Notes: generated by a model not told the origin, from the sequence alone. Shown: positions 1 through 6,869, numbered from the stretch's first letter. The stretch is 10,699 bases of DNA from XYB2-FULL-45-11 sp964355525 (GCA_964355525.1 CAYHDY010000036.1:1-10699); one strand, 5' to 3'. Program-made: numbers and translations.

Positions 1-792
1 TTCAAGTTCGCGCCGCGTGGACTGTCCAATCTCGCGAATTCCTCGTCCTCCTGCACCAATGATCATACGTTTGTAACGATCGTCGGTTGTAAACACAGTC
101 GCAGCAATGTATGTGAGATTATTTTCCCGCTCTTCGATCGAAGTCACTTCGACATGAACCGAGTAGGGAACTTCTTGTCGCAATCGCAGAAACAGTTTTT
201 CGCGAATGAGTTCTCCGATCCACTCGCGGTTGCCCATGTTGGTCAATTGAAATTCAGGATAGAACGGTTCGCCTTCCGGAAGAATCGCGTATAACTTTTC
301 GATGAGCGTTTTCACATGCGTTCCACGATTCGCGGAAACTTCGATCACGTCATTGAATTTATCTTTCAAGTCGCGGTAAAAATCGATATACGGTTTTTTC
401 TCGAGATCGATTTTGTTGATCACAAGGATTTTTGGTTTGTCGATGAGTTCGATCAGACGCAACGTCGATTTTTCTTCATCGCCGATCGAGCGTGTCGGAT
501 CTGCAATGTAGAGAACCGCATCAACATCGTTCAGCGCACCTTTCATGGATTCCGCGAGCGTTTTTGAAAGCGTGTCTTTTGCGCCTTTCAAAACACCCGG
601 AGTGTCCACGAATACGATTTGACCCTCTTCCGTTGTGAGGATTCCATGAATCGGTAAACGTGTTGTTTGCGGTTTTGGGGAAGTGATTGCAACTTTTGAT
701 CCGACGAGTGCATTCATGAGCGTGGACTTTCCCACGTTCGAACGCCCGACGAGAACAACGAAGCCGGATTTTTTTTTGATGGAGGTAGTCAT
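1..792 (-). CDS. era: GTPase Era (3' end cut by window edge)
   Basis: Ras-like GTPase that binds the 3' end of 16S rRNA and helps mature the 30S subunit. Translating the minus strand from the ATG at 792-790 gives 264 residues with no stop. G1 is GRSNVGKST (16-24), G2 is ITSPKPQTTR (36-45), G3 is DTPG (63-66), G4 is NKID (126-129) and G5 is SAN (153-155). A C-terminal KH domain begins to close with the RNA-binding loop GAGG (246-249). Era is usually about 300 residues, so roughly 30 are missing beyond the left edge. The G1 loop has Ser where Era usually has Pro, as in EngB, but the G2 motif and KH domain make this Era. It lies 62 nt downstream of the methyltransferase gene on the same strand and may be cotranscribed. 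No Shine-Dalgarno sequence is visible before the start. Identification is secure; only the C-terminus is unseen. Confidence 0.95.
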   Translation of the reverse strand, partial: MTTSIKKKSGFVVLVGRSNVGKSTLMNALVGSKVAITSPKPQTTRLPIHGILTTEEGQIVFVDTPGVLKGAKDTLSKTLAESMKGALNDVDAVLYIADPTRSIGDEEKSTLRLIELIDKPKILVINKIDLEKKPYIDFYRDLKDKFNDVIEVSANRGTHVKTLIEKLYAILPEGEPFYPEFQLTNMGNREWIGELIREKLFLRLRQEVPYSVHVEVTSIEERENNLTYIAATVFTTDDRYKRMIIGAGGRGIREIGQSTRRELE

Positions 793-854
793 AATCGATG
801 CGTCATCCCGCGCGAACTTCGACGTAAGTCGAGAATCTTCCCGCGAGTGCGTGA

Positions 855-2066
855 TTAAAATTGAATTGGTTTAAGGGTGAGTTTGGTTACGAGTTCGACG
901 TGCGGCGTGTGCGGGAACATATCAATGGCTTTCATTTTTTCGACGGTGTAGATTTCTTGCAATTGGAGCATCTCCCGCGCAAAGTTTTTCGGATTGCAGG
1001 AGACATACACAATCGTCTTCGGTTTATTTTTCAAAATGTCTGCAAGCGCGCGGTCGTGCATCCCGGAGCGCGGCGGATCGAGAATGACGAGATCTGCGTT
1101 ATGAATCGACCAGTCGTATTTTTCCGTCGGCGCGGCGATGAATGTCGGATGAACATTGTTTCGCTCGGCGTTGATGCGAGCGTCGACGATCGCATCCTCA
1201 ACGAGTTCAACTCCGATGATATTCGCGACCCCTCTCCCCCCGCCCTCTCCCTCAAAAGGAGAGGGAGCTTGAGACGCAAGAGCGATTGAGAAGAAACCGG
1301 TTCCGCAGTAAAGATCGAGCACATGTTTGTCTGAGACATCGCCGCAGAATTCCTTGACCGTGTCGAGGAGAATCGGCGACGCGTACGAGTTCGTTTGAAA
1401 AAACGCGTTGGGACTGATTCGATAAGTGAATCCACCAATTTCTTCTTCGATATAACCGTTTCCAGAAATCGTGTGCAGTTCGGTTCCAAACGACGTATCA
1501 GAATCCGAATCATTAATGGACCACACGATCGTTGCTTGCGCTATCCCTCTCCCGTCGCGGGAGAGGGTATGGGTGAGGGGTCCCAACTGATTCAACGAAT
1601 CGCGAATCAACTTCTCTTCGCTTTCATCCTTCGGCTTGCTCGTCACAATCACGATCATCGCCTCACCGATTCGACTTGCACGAATCACTGCGTAGCGAAG
1701 CAATCCTGTATGTGCTCGACGATCATAGAATGAAAGACCACTTGTCTGTGTCCATGTTCGAACGATCGCAAACAGATCGTCGATCCGTGTGTCTGCGAGA
1801 AAACACGTGTGATTATCGATAACCTTCCACCATTTATCCTTCGCCCGCATCCCGACGCGTCCTTCGAAGTCGATCACAAAGTCCATTCGATTGCGATAAT
1901 GTGATAAAGTGGGAGCTGGCACGATCTCATGCACCCGTAAATCAAGTCCTTTTAGTTTAAAAGACCCATTAATATCCGATATTTTCAACTTGAGCTGATC
2001 CTCGTAACTCAAATGAGACCACGAGCAGGATCCGCACACGTCTTTGTGTGGACATAATTGCGACAT
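855..2066 (-). CDS. 23S rRNA/tRNA uracil-C5 methyltransferase, TrmA/RlmC/RlmD family
   Basis: SAM-dependent enzyme that methylates C5 of a uridine in RNA (403 aa). An Fe-S cluster is predicted from Cys5, Cys11, Cys14 and Cys88 (C-x5-C-x2-C, then a distant C). YRNRMDF (57-63) is the family's conserved segment. SAM motif I is DLYCGTG (251-257), LDPPRSG is present, and the catalytic nucleophile is Cys357 in SCNP, with the C-terminal HVE glutamate as likely base. The N-terminal TRAM domain of RlmD is absent, so the layout resembles RlmC; the target uridine cannot be read from sequence. Two 12-codon palindromic insertions interrupt it, encoding residues 163-174 and 268-279. The second falls just after the SAM-motif helix and before the acidic GVEL strand. 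The frame stays open, so the protein is probably made, but activity with both inserts is inferred. The start is the first ATG before the Fe-S motif. No Shine-Dalgarno sequence is visible, and the upstream region ends in the assembly gap. Confidence 0.93.
   Translation of the reverse strand: MSQLCPHKDVCGSCSWSHLSYEDQLKLKISDINGSFKLKGLDLRVHEIVPAPTLSHYRNRMDFVIDFEGRVGMRAKDKWWKVIDNHTCFLADTRIDDLFAIVRTWTQTSGLSFYDRRAHTGLLRYAVIRASRIGEAMIVIVTSKPKDESEEKLIRDSLNQLGPLTHTLSRDGRGIAQATIVWSINDSDSDTSFGTELHTISGNGYIEEEIGGFTYRISPNAFFQTNSYASPILLDTVKEFCGDVSDKHVLDLYCGTGFFSIALASQAPSPFEGEGGGRGVANIIGVELVEDAIVDARINAERNNVHPTFIAAPTEKYDWSIHNADLVILDPPRSGMHDRALADILKNKPKTIVYVSCNPKNFAREMLQLQEIYTVEKMKAIDMFPHTPHVELVTKLTLKPIQF
1229..1265 (+). 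repeat. Palindromic element, family 1 copy A, inside the methyltransferase ORF
   Basis: A 37-nt GC-rich element with the layout CCCCTCTCCC, four bases, CCCTCTCCC, six bases, GGAGAGGG. The last two blocks form an 8-bp stem. Read on the minus strand it supplies residues 268-279 (PSPFEGEGGGRG) of the uracil methyltransferase, a low-complexity stretch unlike the rest of the protein. Removing 36 nt (1230-1265) leaves the frame intact and joins ASQA to VANIIGVEL, a normal Rossmann-fold transition. The element type is the widespread CCCTCTCCC/GGGAGAGGG palindrome usually seen between genes. Confidence 0.75.
1545..1580 (-). repeat. Palindromic element, family 1 copy B, inside the methyltransferase ORF
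   Basis: A 36-nt element with the same layout as the copy at 1229-1265 but in the opposite orientation. On the minus strand it reads CCCCTCACCC, three bases, CCCTCTCCC, six bases, GGAGAGGG. Positions 1545-1554 and 1558-1567 form a perfect 10-bp stem with a 3-nt loop. It is exactly 12 codons (residues 163-174, PLTHTLSRDGRG). Removing it joins LNQLG to IAQATIVWSIND without a frame change. It has no stop in the coding frame although it is read in the other orientation from copy A. Confidence 0.75.
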
Positions 2067-2105
2067 ATCGGCTCGAAGAGTACCTGAAAAACGTTTTTAT
2101 TTCAA

Positions 2106-2205
2106 NNNNNNNNNNNNNNNNNNNNNNNNNNNNNNNNNNNNNNNNNNNNNNNNNNNNNNNNNNNNNNNNNNNNNNNNNNNNNNNNNNNNNNNNNNNNNNN
2201 NNNNN
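2106..2205. other. Assembly gap (100 Ns)
   Basis: Exactly 100 undetermined bases, the usual placeholder for a scaffold gap of unknown length. It hides the 5' end of the SpoU methyltransferase gene and the shared upstream region of the divergent genes. Any reading frame that runs through it is meaningless. Confidence 0.97.
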
Positions 2206-2655
2206 CACAACGTCGGCGCGTTTTTTCGAACGGCGGATGCATTTTCCGCCAGAGGCGGATCCGCCTCTGGCGGAGGTGTTGAAAAAATATATCTCACGGG
2301 ATACACGGGTTGTCCGCCTCGGAAGGAGATTGCGAAGACGGCGCTTGGTTCCGAACATCGCGTTCCGTGGGAGCATCGGGAAGATTTAGATTCACTCCTT
2401 GTCGAATTGAAAGCAAACGGAATGAACATTGTTGCGCTTGAAATCGCGGACAATTCGATTCGTGTTGATCAACTTGAAATTCCGATTGATCAAATTGCAC
2501 TCATCGTCGGAAGTGAAGTTGAAGGTATCTCACAACAGATTCTTGAACAATGTGACGCGATCGTCTCGATTCCGATGATTGGTATGAAAAAATCTTTGAA
2601 TGTTTCCGTCGCGACGGGGATTGCTCTGTTTGCGATTACACAAAAAATATCGTAA
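2206..2655 (+). CDS. TrmH/SpoU family RNA 2'-O-methyltransferase (5' end lost in gap)
   Basis: SPOUT-fold methyltransferase that would add a methyl group to a ribose 2'-OH of tRNA or rRNA using SAM. The frame is open from the first base after the gap and gives 149 residues. Motif 1 is HNVGAFFRTADAF, motif 2 is ALIVGSEVEGIS, and motif 3 is IPMIGMKKSLNVSVATGIALF; the last two form the knotted SAM site. In short members of this family HNVG lies near residue 12-15, so only a small N-terminal piece should be missing and the full protein would be about 160 residues. A 30-nt palindrome adds ten codons (SARGGSASGG) directly after motif 1; without them the protein reads ADAFGVEKIYLTGYT, as expected. 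The specific RNA target cannot be told. The stop lies 10 nt before the glycosyltransferase start. Confidence 0.92.
   Translation, partial: HNVGAFFRTADAFSARGGSASGGGVEKIYLTGYTGCPPRKEIAKTALGSEHRVPWEHREDLDSLLVELKANGMNIVALEIADNSIRVDQLEIPIDQIALIVGSEVEGISQQILEQCDAIVSIPMIGMKKSLNVSVATGIALFAITQKIS
2245..2274. repeat. Perfect 30-nt palindrome (family 2) inside the SpoU ORF
   Basis: The left arm TCCGCCAGAGGCGGA is followed at once by its exact reverse complement, centred between 2259 and 2260. Each arm also holds a smaller inverted repeat (CCGCC and GGCGG), so cruciform or nested hairpins are possible. It is exactly ten codons and encodes SARGGSASGG between conserved motif 1 and the VEKIYLTG strand of the methyltransferase. 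It is unrelated in sequence to the two elements at 1229 and 1545. Short palindromes of this composition recur in candidate-phyla genomes as I recall, which I cannot check here. Confidence 0.85.
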
Positions 2656-2665
2656 ACTGTCTAAT

Positions 2666-3385
2666 ATGCTTTCGATCGTGATTCCGACAAAAAATGAAGA
2701 AGAGCATCTCCCGAGATTGCTTGCATCAATTCGAACTCAGACGATGCAACCGAAGGAAATTATTGTTGCAGATGCGCATTCAACGGATCGGACGCGTGAG
2801 ATTGCAAAATCATTTGGAGCAAAAGTGATCGATGGTGGTATGCCATCGGTCGGACGAAACCTTGGTGCAAAGCACGCAACGTCAGATATTATTTTATTTC
2901 TCGATGCAGACGTAGAACTTCGTGATCCGACGTTCCTCGAAAAATCCATCAAAGAATTTCAGGATCGATGTCTCGGACTCGCGACATGTGACGTCTTTCC
3001 GTTGTCGGACGCGTATATCGATCATTTTTTGCACAAAGCCTACAACAAATACGTTCGAGCTTGGGGATCGTTGTTTCCGCATGCGCCGGGCTTTTGCATG
3101 CTTGTGAAAAAGGAAGGGCACGAGAAAATAAAAGGGTTCGACGAATCGATCGTATTTTGCGAGGATCATGATTATGCGCGCCGTTTCAAACGCGTCGGCC
3201 GATTCGGATTTCTCAAATCAACAAAGATTCCCGTGAGTATTCGTCGGCTTGATCGCGACGGCCGTCTCAAAATTGCCATGAAGTATCTGCTTGCAGAATT
3301 ACATCTTGCGCTTGTCGGACCGATTCGCTCGGATAAATTTCATTACACGTTCGGTCACAGTAAAAAAACAAAAACCAAAAAATAA
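2666..3385 (+). CDS. Family 2 glycosyltransferase (GT-A fold)
   Basis: Transfers a sugar from a nucleotide-sugar donor, probably on the cytoplasmic face during synthesis of an envelope polysaccharide or glycolipid (239 aa). The N-terminus LSIVIPTKNEEEHLPRLLASI is the classic GT2 nucleotide-binding strand and helix. The metal-binding DxD motif is DAD at 80-82 (FLDADVEL), and ED at 166-167 (FCEDHDYARR) is the likely catalytic-base region. No full membrane segment is seen, although 202-220 is moderately hydrophobic and the tail is very basic (HSKKTKTKK), which could hold it at the membrane. The ATG at 2666 is chosen because the conserved fold begins there; an upstream ATG at 2600 would add 22 unrelated residues overlapping the SpoU gene. 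No Shine-Dalgarno sequence. The donor and acceptor are unknown. Its position upstream of a surface protein and a flippase fits an envelope role. Confidence 0.88.
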   Translation: MLSIVIPTKNEEEHLPRLLASIRTQTMQPKEIIVADAHSTDRTREIAKSFGAKVIDGGMPSVGRNLGAKHATSDIILFLDADVELRDPTFLEKSIKEFQDRCLGLATCDVFPLSDAYIDHFLHKAYNKYVRAWGSLFPHAPGFCMLVKKEGHEKIKGFDESIVFCEDHDYARRFKRVGRFGFLKSTKIPVSIRRLDRDGRLKIAMKYLLAELHLALVGPIRSDKFHYTFGHSKKTKTKK

Positions 3386-3390
3386 CTGTG

Positions 3391-3957
3391 ATGTTCATTC
3401 CTCTCGTCATTCAACATCGTCACGTGCATTTGTCGAAAACGGATCTTCGACAATTGTTTGGAGATGAAAAGAATCTGCATGTTGAAATGGAATTAGAACA
3501 TCGTGGTCAGGTGTTATACCAAGAATCTGTGACGATTTCCGGACGAAAAGGGGAGATTGAGTCTGTACGTATTCTCGGGCCGGCTCGCAGGAATACGCAA
3601 GTAGAAGTTTCATTCAGTGATGCCGTATTGCTCGGAACGCGAGCACCCATTAGACACTCGGGTGATGTAAAACGTGCCGGTTCCTGCAAGTTGATTTCCG
3701 AAACAGGATCGATTCGTGCACCCTCGACCGTTATTATTCCGGCGAGACATCTTCACTGCAGTGATCGCATTGCGAAAAAACTGCATTTGAAAAATCAGCA
3801 AGTTGTTTCACTGGAACATGCAGATCGTCCAGATCTCATCCTTTCACACGTCCTTGTTCGCGTTCATCCGACGTTTGCTCTCGAGCTTCATGTGTCGGAG
3901 GACGAAGCGGCCGCCCATTGGTTAACATCCGGTGATCCATTTATTCTATGTTCCTAA
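3391..3957 (+). CDS. pduL: PduL-type phosphate acyltransferase (phosphotransacylase)
   Basis: Interconverts acyl-CoA plus phosphate and acyl-phosphate plus CoA; with an acetate kinase this gives ATP from acetyl-CoA. The 188-aa protein holds the two tandem PTAC barrels of the PduL family. The first opens with RHVHLS (His11, His13), followed by ILGPARRNTQVEVS and APIRHSGD. The second carries ARHLHCS (His120, His122) and LVRVHPTFALELHVSEDEA (His167), which supply the zinc ligands. PduL proteins of microcompartments often carry an N-terminal targeting extension; this one starts straight at the first barrel, and no shell gene is nearby, so a free cytosolic housekeeping role is likely. Whether the substrate is acetyl- or propanoyl-CoA is not visible. 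A GTG at 3388 directly before the ATG would add one residue. Its last 10 nt overlap the next gene. No acetate kinase lies in the window. Confidence 0.92.
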   Translation: MFIPLVIQHRHVHLSKTDLRQLFGDEKNLHVEMELEHRGQVLYQESVTISGRKGEIESVRILGPARRNTQVEVSFSDAVLLGTRAPIRHSGDVKRAGSCKLISETGSIRAPSTVIIPARHLHCSDRIAKKLHLKNQQVVSLEHADRPDLILSHVLVRVHPTFALELHVSEDEAAAHWLTSGDPFILCS

Positions 3958-5201
3958 AATATTTTCTCTCGTCCGTTGCCGTCCTTTCTTTTTTGTTTCC
4001 AACGTTTGCTCATGCGGCAACGGCGGATCTTCGCATTGAAACGAAAGATCTTCGCTTTTCAAAGCCTGTGTTGATTGCTGGTGATTCTATAAGAATTTAC
4101 GCAAGCATCTACAATATTGGAACCGAAGACATTGTGGGATATCTGACTTTTTTTCAAGGAGCGATCGCTATTCATGATCCTCAGCCTATTTCTGTGGTGG
4201 CAAAGGGGGACCCGGATGAAGTTTTTGTGGATTTCATTGTTCCGATGAGTTCATTCAATATACAAGCGGTGATTAGTGGAACATCTCCAACGGAATCGAA
4301 TACGGCAAACAATACCGCAATAACACCCGTGTTCACTCCTATTCTTGATGATGATCGAGATGGAATTCCCAATCAGAATGACAATTGTCTTTCACTTTCA
4401 AACGCAAATCAATTGGATACGGATCATGATGGGATCGGAGATGTTTGTGATGACGACAGAGATAATGACGGATTAACCAATTCCGTTGAAGCGGAACTTG
4501 GGACGAATTCTTTGTTGAAAGATACAGATGGAGATGGAGTGAATGATCCAAATGATGCCTATCCGCTTGATCCAAAACGATCCGTGATTGAAAAAGTTAT
4601 TCCAAAACCACCGGTTCCTGTTGTTACTCCTCGTCCAACAACAACACCCGCAACTCTTTCTGTTCCCGCACCAACAACGAATGCAGTAAAACAAAATACA
4701 GAAGTTGTAGTCGTTACATCTCCACCCACAACTTCTCCGCTTGCAGAAACAACGCCACCTGTAGCGACTATTTCGAAATCAACCGTTTCTCCGAATGCTG
4801 TTTTTAAATACGATCAAACGGATTGGCATACACAAACATTCTCCGTTTTAGCTTCGGATGATCGCAAAGTGAATTATCAATGGGATTTTGGTGATGGCGT
4901 CCGATCAAGTAAACCGATCGTAACCCACATCTTTGAACAGCCTGGAACGTATCTTGTTACGTTAAAGACGACAGATGAATCCGGAACGGTTTCGCAAGAA
5001 ACAACAACCGTGACGATTCCATTTTTTCGACTGACAAACCCAATCATTCAATACGCGATCGGCGGGTTATCGATTCTTTTGTTTGTGGCGTGTGCATCTT
5101 TATTTTTTCTCAAACCATCTCGAAATCGATTAAATGGAAAAAAGATTGCTGAAGATGCAAAAGAAGATTCTGTTAAACATATTGAAGTTATAGAAGAATA
5201 A
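3948..5201 (+). CDS. Secreted, membrane-anchored CARDB/thrombospondin type 3/PKD protein
   Basis: Predicted cell-surface protein (417 aa). Residues 1-23 are a signal peptide (hydrophobic core, AHA cleavage motif). Residues 26-130 form a beta-rich domain resembling CARDB (DLRIETKDL, then a late TESNTANNTA). Residues 134-208 hold calcium-binding thrombospondin type 3 repeats with several D-x-D-x-D-G loops (DDDRDGI, DTDHDGIGD, DTDGDGVND) and a Cys147/Cys167 pair. A Pro/Thr/Val-rich linker (about 216-275) is followed by a PKD domain (about 283-357) with WDFGDG at 312-317 and PGTYLVTL. One membrane helix lies at 366-388, then a charged cytoplasmic tail. It starts inside the last codons of pduL (10-nt overlap) and ends 1 nt before the flippase gene, so it should be cotranslated with both. 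Adhesion or an outward calcium-stiffened stalk is plausible, but there is no catalytic domain and no specific function can be assigned. Confidence 0.9.
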   Translation: MFLKYFLSSVAVLSFLFPTFAHAATADLRIETKDLRFSKPVLIAGDSIRIYASIYNIGTEDIVGYLTFFQGAIAIHDPQPISVVAKGDPDEVFVDFIVPMSSFNIQAVISGTSPTESNTANNTAITPVFTPILDDDRDGIPNQNDNCLSLSNANQLDTDHDGIGDVCDDDRDNDGLTNSVEAELGTNSLLKDTDGDGVNDPNDAYPLDPKRSVIEKVIPKPPVPVVTPRPTTTPATLSVPAPTTNAVKQNTEVVVVTSPPTTSPLAETTPPVATISKSTVSPNAVFKYDQTDWHTQTFSVLASDDRKVNYQWDFGDGVRSSKPIVTHIFEQPGTYLVTLKTTDESGTVSQETTTVTIPFFRLTNPIIQYAIGGLSILLFVACASLFFLKPSRNRLNGKKIAEDAKEDSVKHIEVIEE

Positions 5202-5202
5202 C

Positions 5203-6828
5203 ATGTTCAAGTTTTTTAAAGCACAATCAACCTCCGTGATCGGTGCAGCGATTCTTATTGGTATTTTTTCCTTCGTGAGTGATATTGTTGGATTGATTCG
5301 GGATCGTATTTTAGCGGGAACATTTGGGGCGGGGGATACGCTTGATATCTATTACGCCGCATTTAAAGTTCCCGACTTTTTGTTCAGCTTGATTGTCGTC
5401 GGCGCTCTTTCCGCAAGTTTTATTCCGATGTTTACGAAACATTATCAAAATCCAGTTGGCCAAAAGCGCGCGTGGCAGTTTACCAATAATATGCTGCACC
5501 TGATCGCCGCGGGGATGATTTGCGTTGCGATTGCATTGTGTATATTCGCTGAACCAGTTGCGGCGATGATCGCTCCTGGATTCAATGCATATAAACAGTC
5601 TCAAGTGGCGATGTTTACGCGCATCATGCTTCTTTCCGAAATTCTGCTCGCTGCATCTCTCGTATACGGAGGAGTGCTTCAAAGCTTGAAACGATTTTTC
5701 ATCTATTCGCTCGCACCAATTTTTTATAACGTCGGAATCGTCTTCGGTGCCATTTTTTTTGTGAAGTGGTTCGGTCCGATCGGTCTTGCATACGGGGTCG
5801 TCCTCGGTGCGATCTTGCATTTCGGTATTCAGGCGTACGGGATGCACGGAACCGGATACCACTATGAATTCATTTTACGATGGCGAGATCGAGATACGCA
5901 GAATGTTTTACGCATGATGGTCCCGCGGGTGATCGGGATTGGAATGAATCAATTGTTGTTTTTGGTTCTGATGATCATCGCCTCTACACTCGCGACCGGA
6001 AGTGTCACTATTTTTCAATTTGCACACAATGTAGAGTTTTTTCCGATCGGCGTTTTTGGTGTTTCTTATGCGATTGCCGCATTTCCTACATTTGCCGATC
6101 ATATTGCTGCAAAACGATTGGATCAATTTCGTGAGGTTTTTTCCTCAACGATTCGTCAATTGTTGTTTTTTCTGATTCCGGCAACGATTTCATTTTTATT
6201 GTTGCGTGCGCAAATCGTTCGCATTGTTGTCGGTGCAGGGGCATTCGATTGGAACTCGACGATTCTTGCCGCAGACACTCTCGCATTTTTCGCTCTCACA
6301 TTTGTTCCGCAGGCTTGTGTCTATATTCTTGCACGTGCATTTTTTGCCACGCATGACACAGTGACGCCGCTCACGGCAGGAATTGTCTCAGCCATTCTTG
6401 GGATTGTTTCCGCTTTTCTATTCACGAAGACGTTCGGTGTTATCGGGCTTGCAATGGCATTCGGTATTTCAGAAACGGTTAACGCGGCCCTTCTTTGGAT
6501 TCTTTTGCGTCAGAAATTCGGTTCCTTACACGAATCAAAAATTTTAGCTGGATTGTTTAAATTGGTTCCCGCAGCGATTCTTTCGGGGCTCGTGATGCTC
6601 TATGTTCGTGGATTCGTTGTAAGATTCATCGAACTCGATTCATTTTTCAATGTTTTATTGCAAGTACTTCTCACAGGACTCTCTGGTGCAATTGTCTATC
6701 TTGGAATTCTCGCATTGTTGAAGTCAGAAGAGTTCGAATCATTTTTTGCTTCCATGACACGCCGCCAATTACGTCGTGCAGAACCAAACGAAATGATATC
6801 GACGACGGACGGAGCAGGAACTGTTTAA
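5203..6828 (+). CDS. murJ: MurJ/MviN-type lipid flippase
   Basis: Polytopic inner-membrane protein of the MOP superfamily (541 aa, somewhat longer than the roughly 510 of E. coli MurJ) with about 14 hydrophobic segments. The family role is to flip lipid II to the outside for peptidoglycan synthesis. Family hallmarks are LIRDRILAGTFGAGDTLD (31-48), FKVPDFLFSLIVVGALSASFIP (54-75) and EFFPIGVFGVSYAIAAFPTF near 278-297. By hand alignment the cavity residues Arg24 and Asp39 of E. coli MurJ match Arg33 and Asp48, while Arg18, Arg52, Arg270 and Glu273 appear to be Asp27, Phe61, Asn276 and Phe279. The start is 1 nt after the surface-protein stop, with only a weak purine stretch (AGAAG) as ribosome-binding site. 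Family membership is firm; lipid II as substrate is inferred, and a related O-antigen-type flippase is an alternative. Confidence 0.9.
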   Translation: MFKFFKAQSTSVIGAAILIGIFSFVSDIVGLIRDRILAGTFGAGDTLDIYYAAFKVPDFLFSLIVVGALSASFIPMFTKHYQNPVGQKRAWQFTNNMLHLIAAGMICVAIALCIFAEPVAAMIAPGFNAYKQSQVAMFTRIMLLSEILLAASLVYGGVLQSLKRFFIYSLAPIFYNVGIVFGAIFFVKWFGPIGLAYGVVLGAILHFGIQAYGMHGTGYHYEFILRWRDRDTQNVLRMMVPRVIGIGMNQLLFLVLMIIASTLATGSVTIFQFAHNVEFFPIGVFGVSYAIAAFPTFADHIAAKRLDQFREVFSSTIRQLLFFLIPATISFLLLRAQIVRIVVGAGAFDWNSTILAADTLAFFALTFVPQACVYILARAFFATHDTVTPLTAGIVSAILGIVSAFLFTKTFGVIGLAMAFGISETVNAALLWILLRQKFGSLHESKILAGLFKLVPAAILSGLVMLYVRGFVVRFIELDSFFNVLLQVLLTGLSGAIVYLGILALLKSEEFESFFASMTRRQLRRAEPNEMISTTDGAGTV

Positions 6829-6831
6829 GTC

Positions 6832-6860
6832 TGGACGTGAGGCGGATGCTTTTGTACAAT
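6832..6860 (+). promoter_or_regulatory. Possible sigma70-type promoter for alaS
   Basis: TGGACG at 6832-6837 (4 of 6 against TTGACA), a 17-nt spacer, then TACAAT at 6855-6860 (5 of 6 against TATAAT). The predicted transcription start falls only a few bases before the chosen alaS ATG at 6870, which would give an almost leaderless mRNA. It may let alaS be transcribed apart from the upstream envelope genes. Confidence 0.4.
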
Positions 6861-6869
6861 GACGAAACT

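Noticed and set aside
813..840. Small hairpin (TTCGAC-GTAA-GTCGAG) between the methyltransferase and era genes
   Set aside because: Only 6 bp including a wobble, with no U-run on either strand; not convincing as a terminator or control element.
861..1733. Long plus-strand frames opposite the uracil methyltransferase
   Set aside because: They are antisense shadows of a gene with clear motifs; their sequences are low in recognisable domains and include the palindromic repeats.
2048..2105. Possible small plus-strand gene start (MDIIATYRLEEYLKNVFIS) before the gap
   Set aside because: It overlaps the 5' end of the minus-strand methyltransferase, runs into the gap after 19 codons and matches no family I recognise.
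2044..2655. A single 203-residue plus-strand protein running through the Ns, starting MCGHNC
   Set aside because: The frame exists only because Ns carry no stops. The part before the gap is antisense to the methyltransferase start and does not resemble a SpoU N-terminus; the true start lies in the gap.
5311..5862. 183-residue minus-strand frame opposite murJ
   Set aside because: It is rich in His, Arg and Cys with no domain or start signal, as expected for the antisense of a membrane-protein gene.
6839..6847. GAGGCGGAT before alaS as a remnant of the 30-nt palindrome
   Set aside because: A 9-nt match to a 30-nt element is expected by chance about once or twice in a window this size, and there is no second arm.
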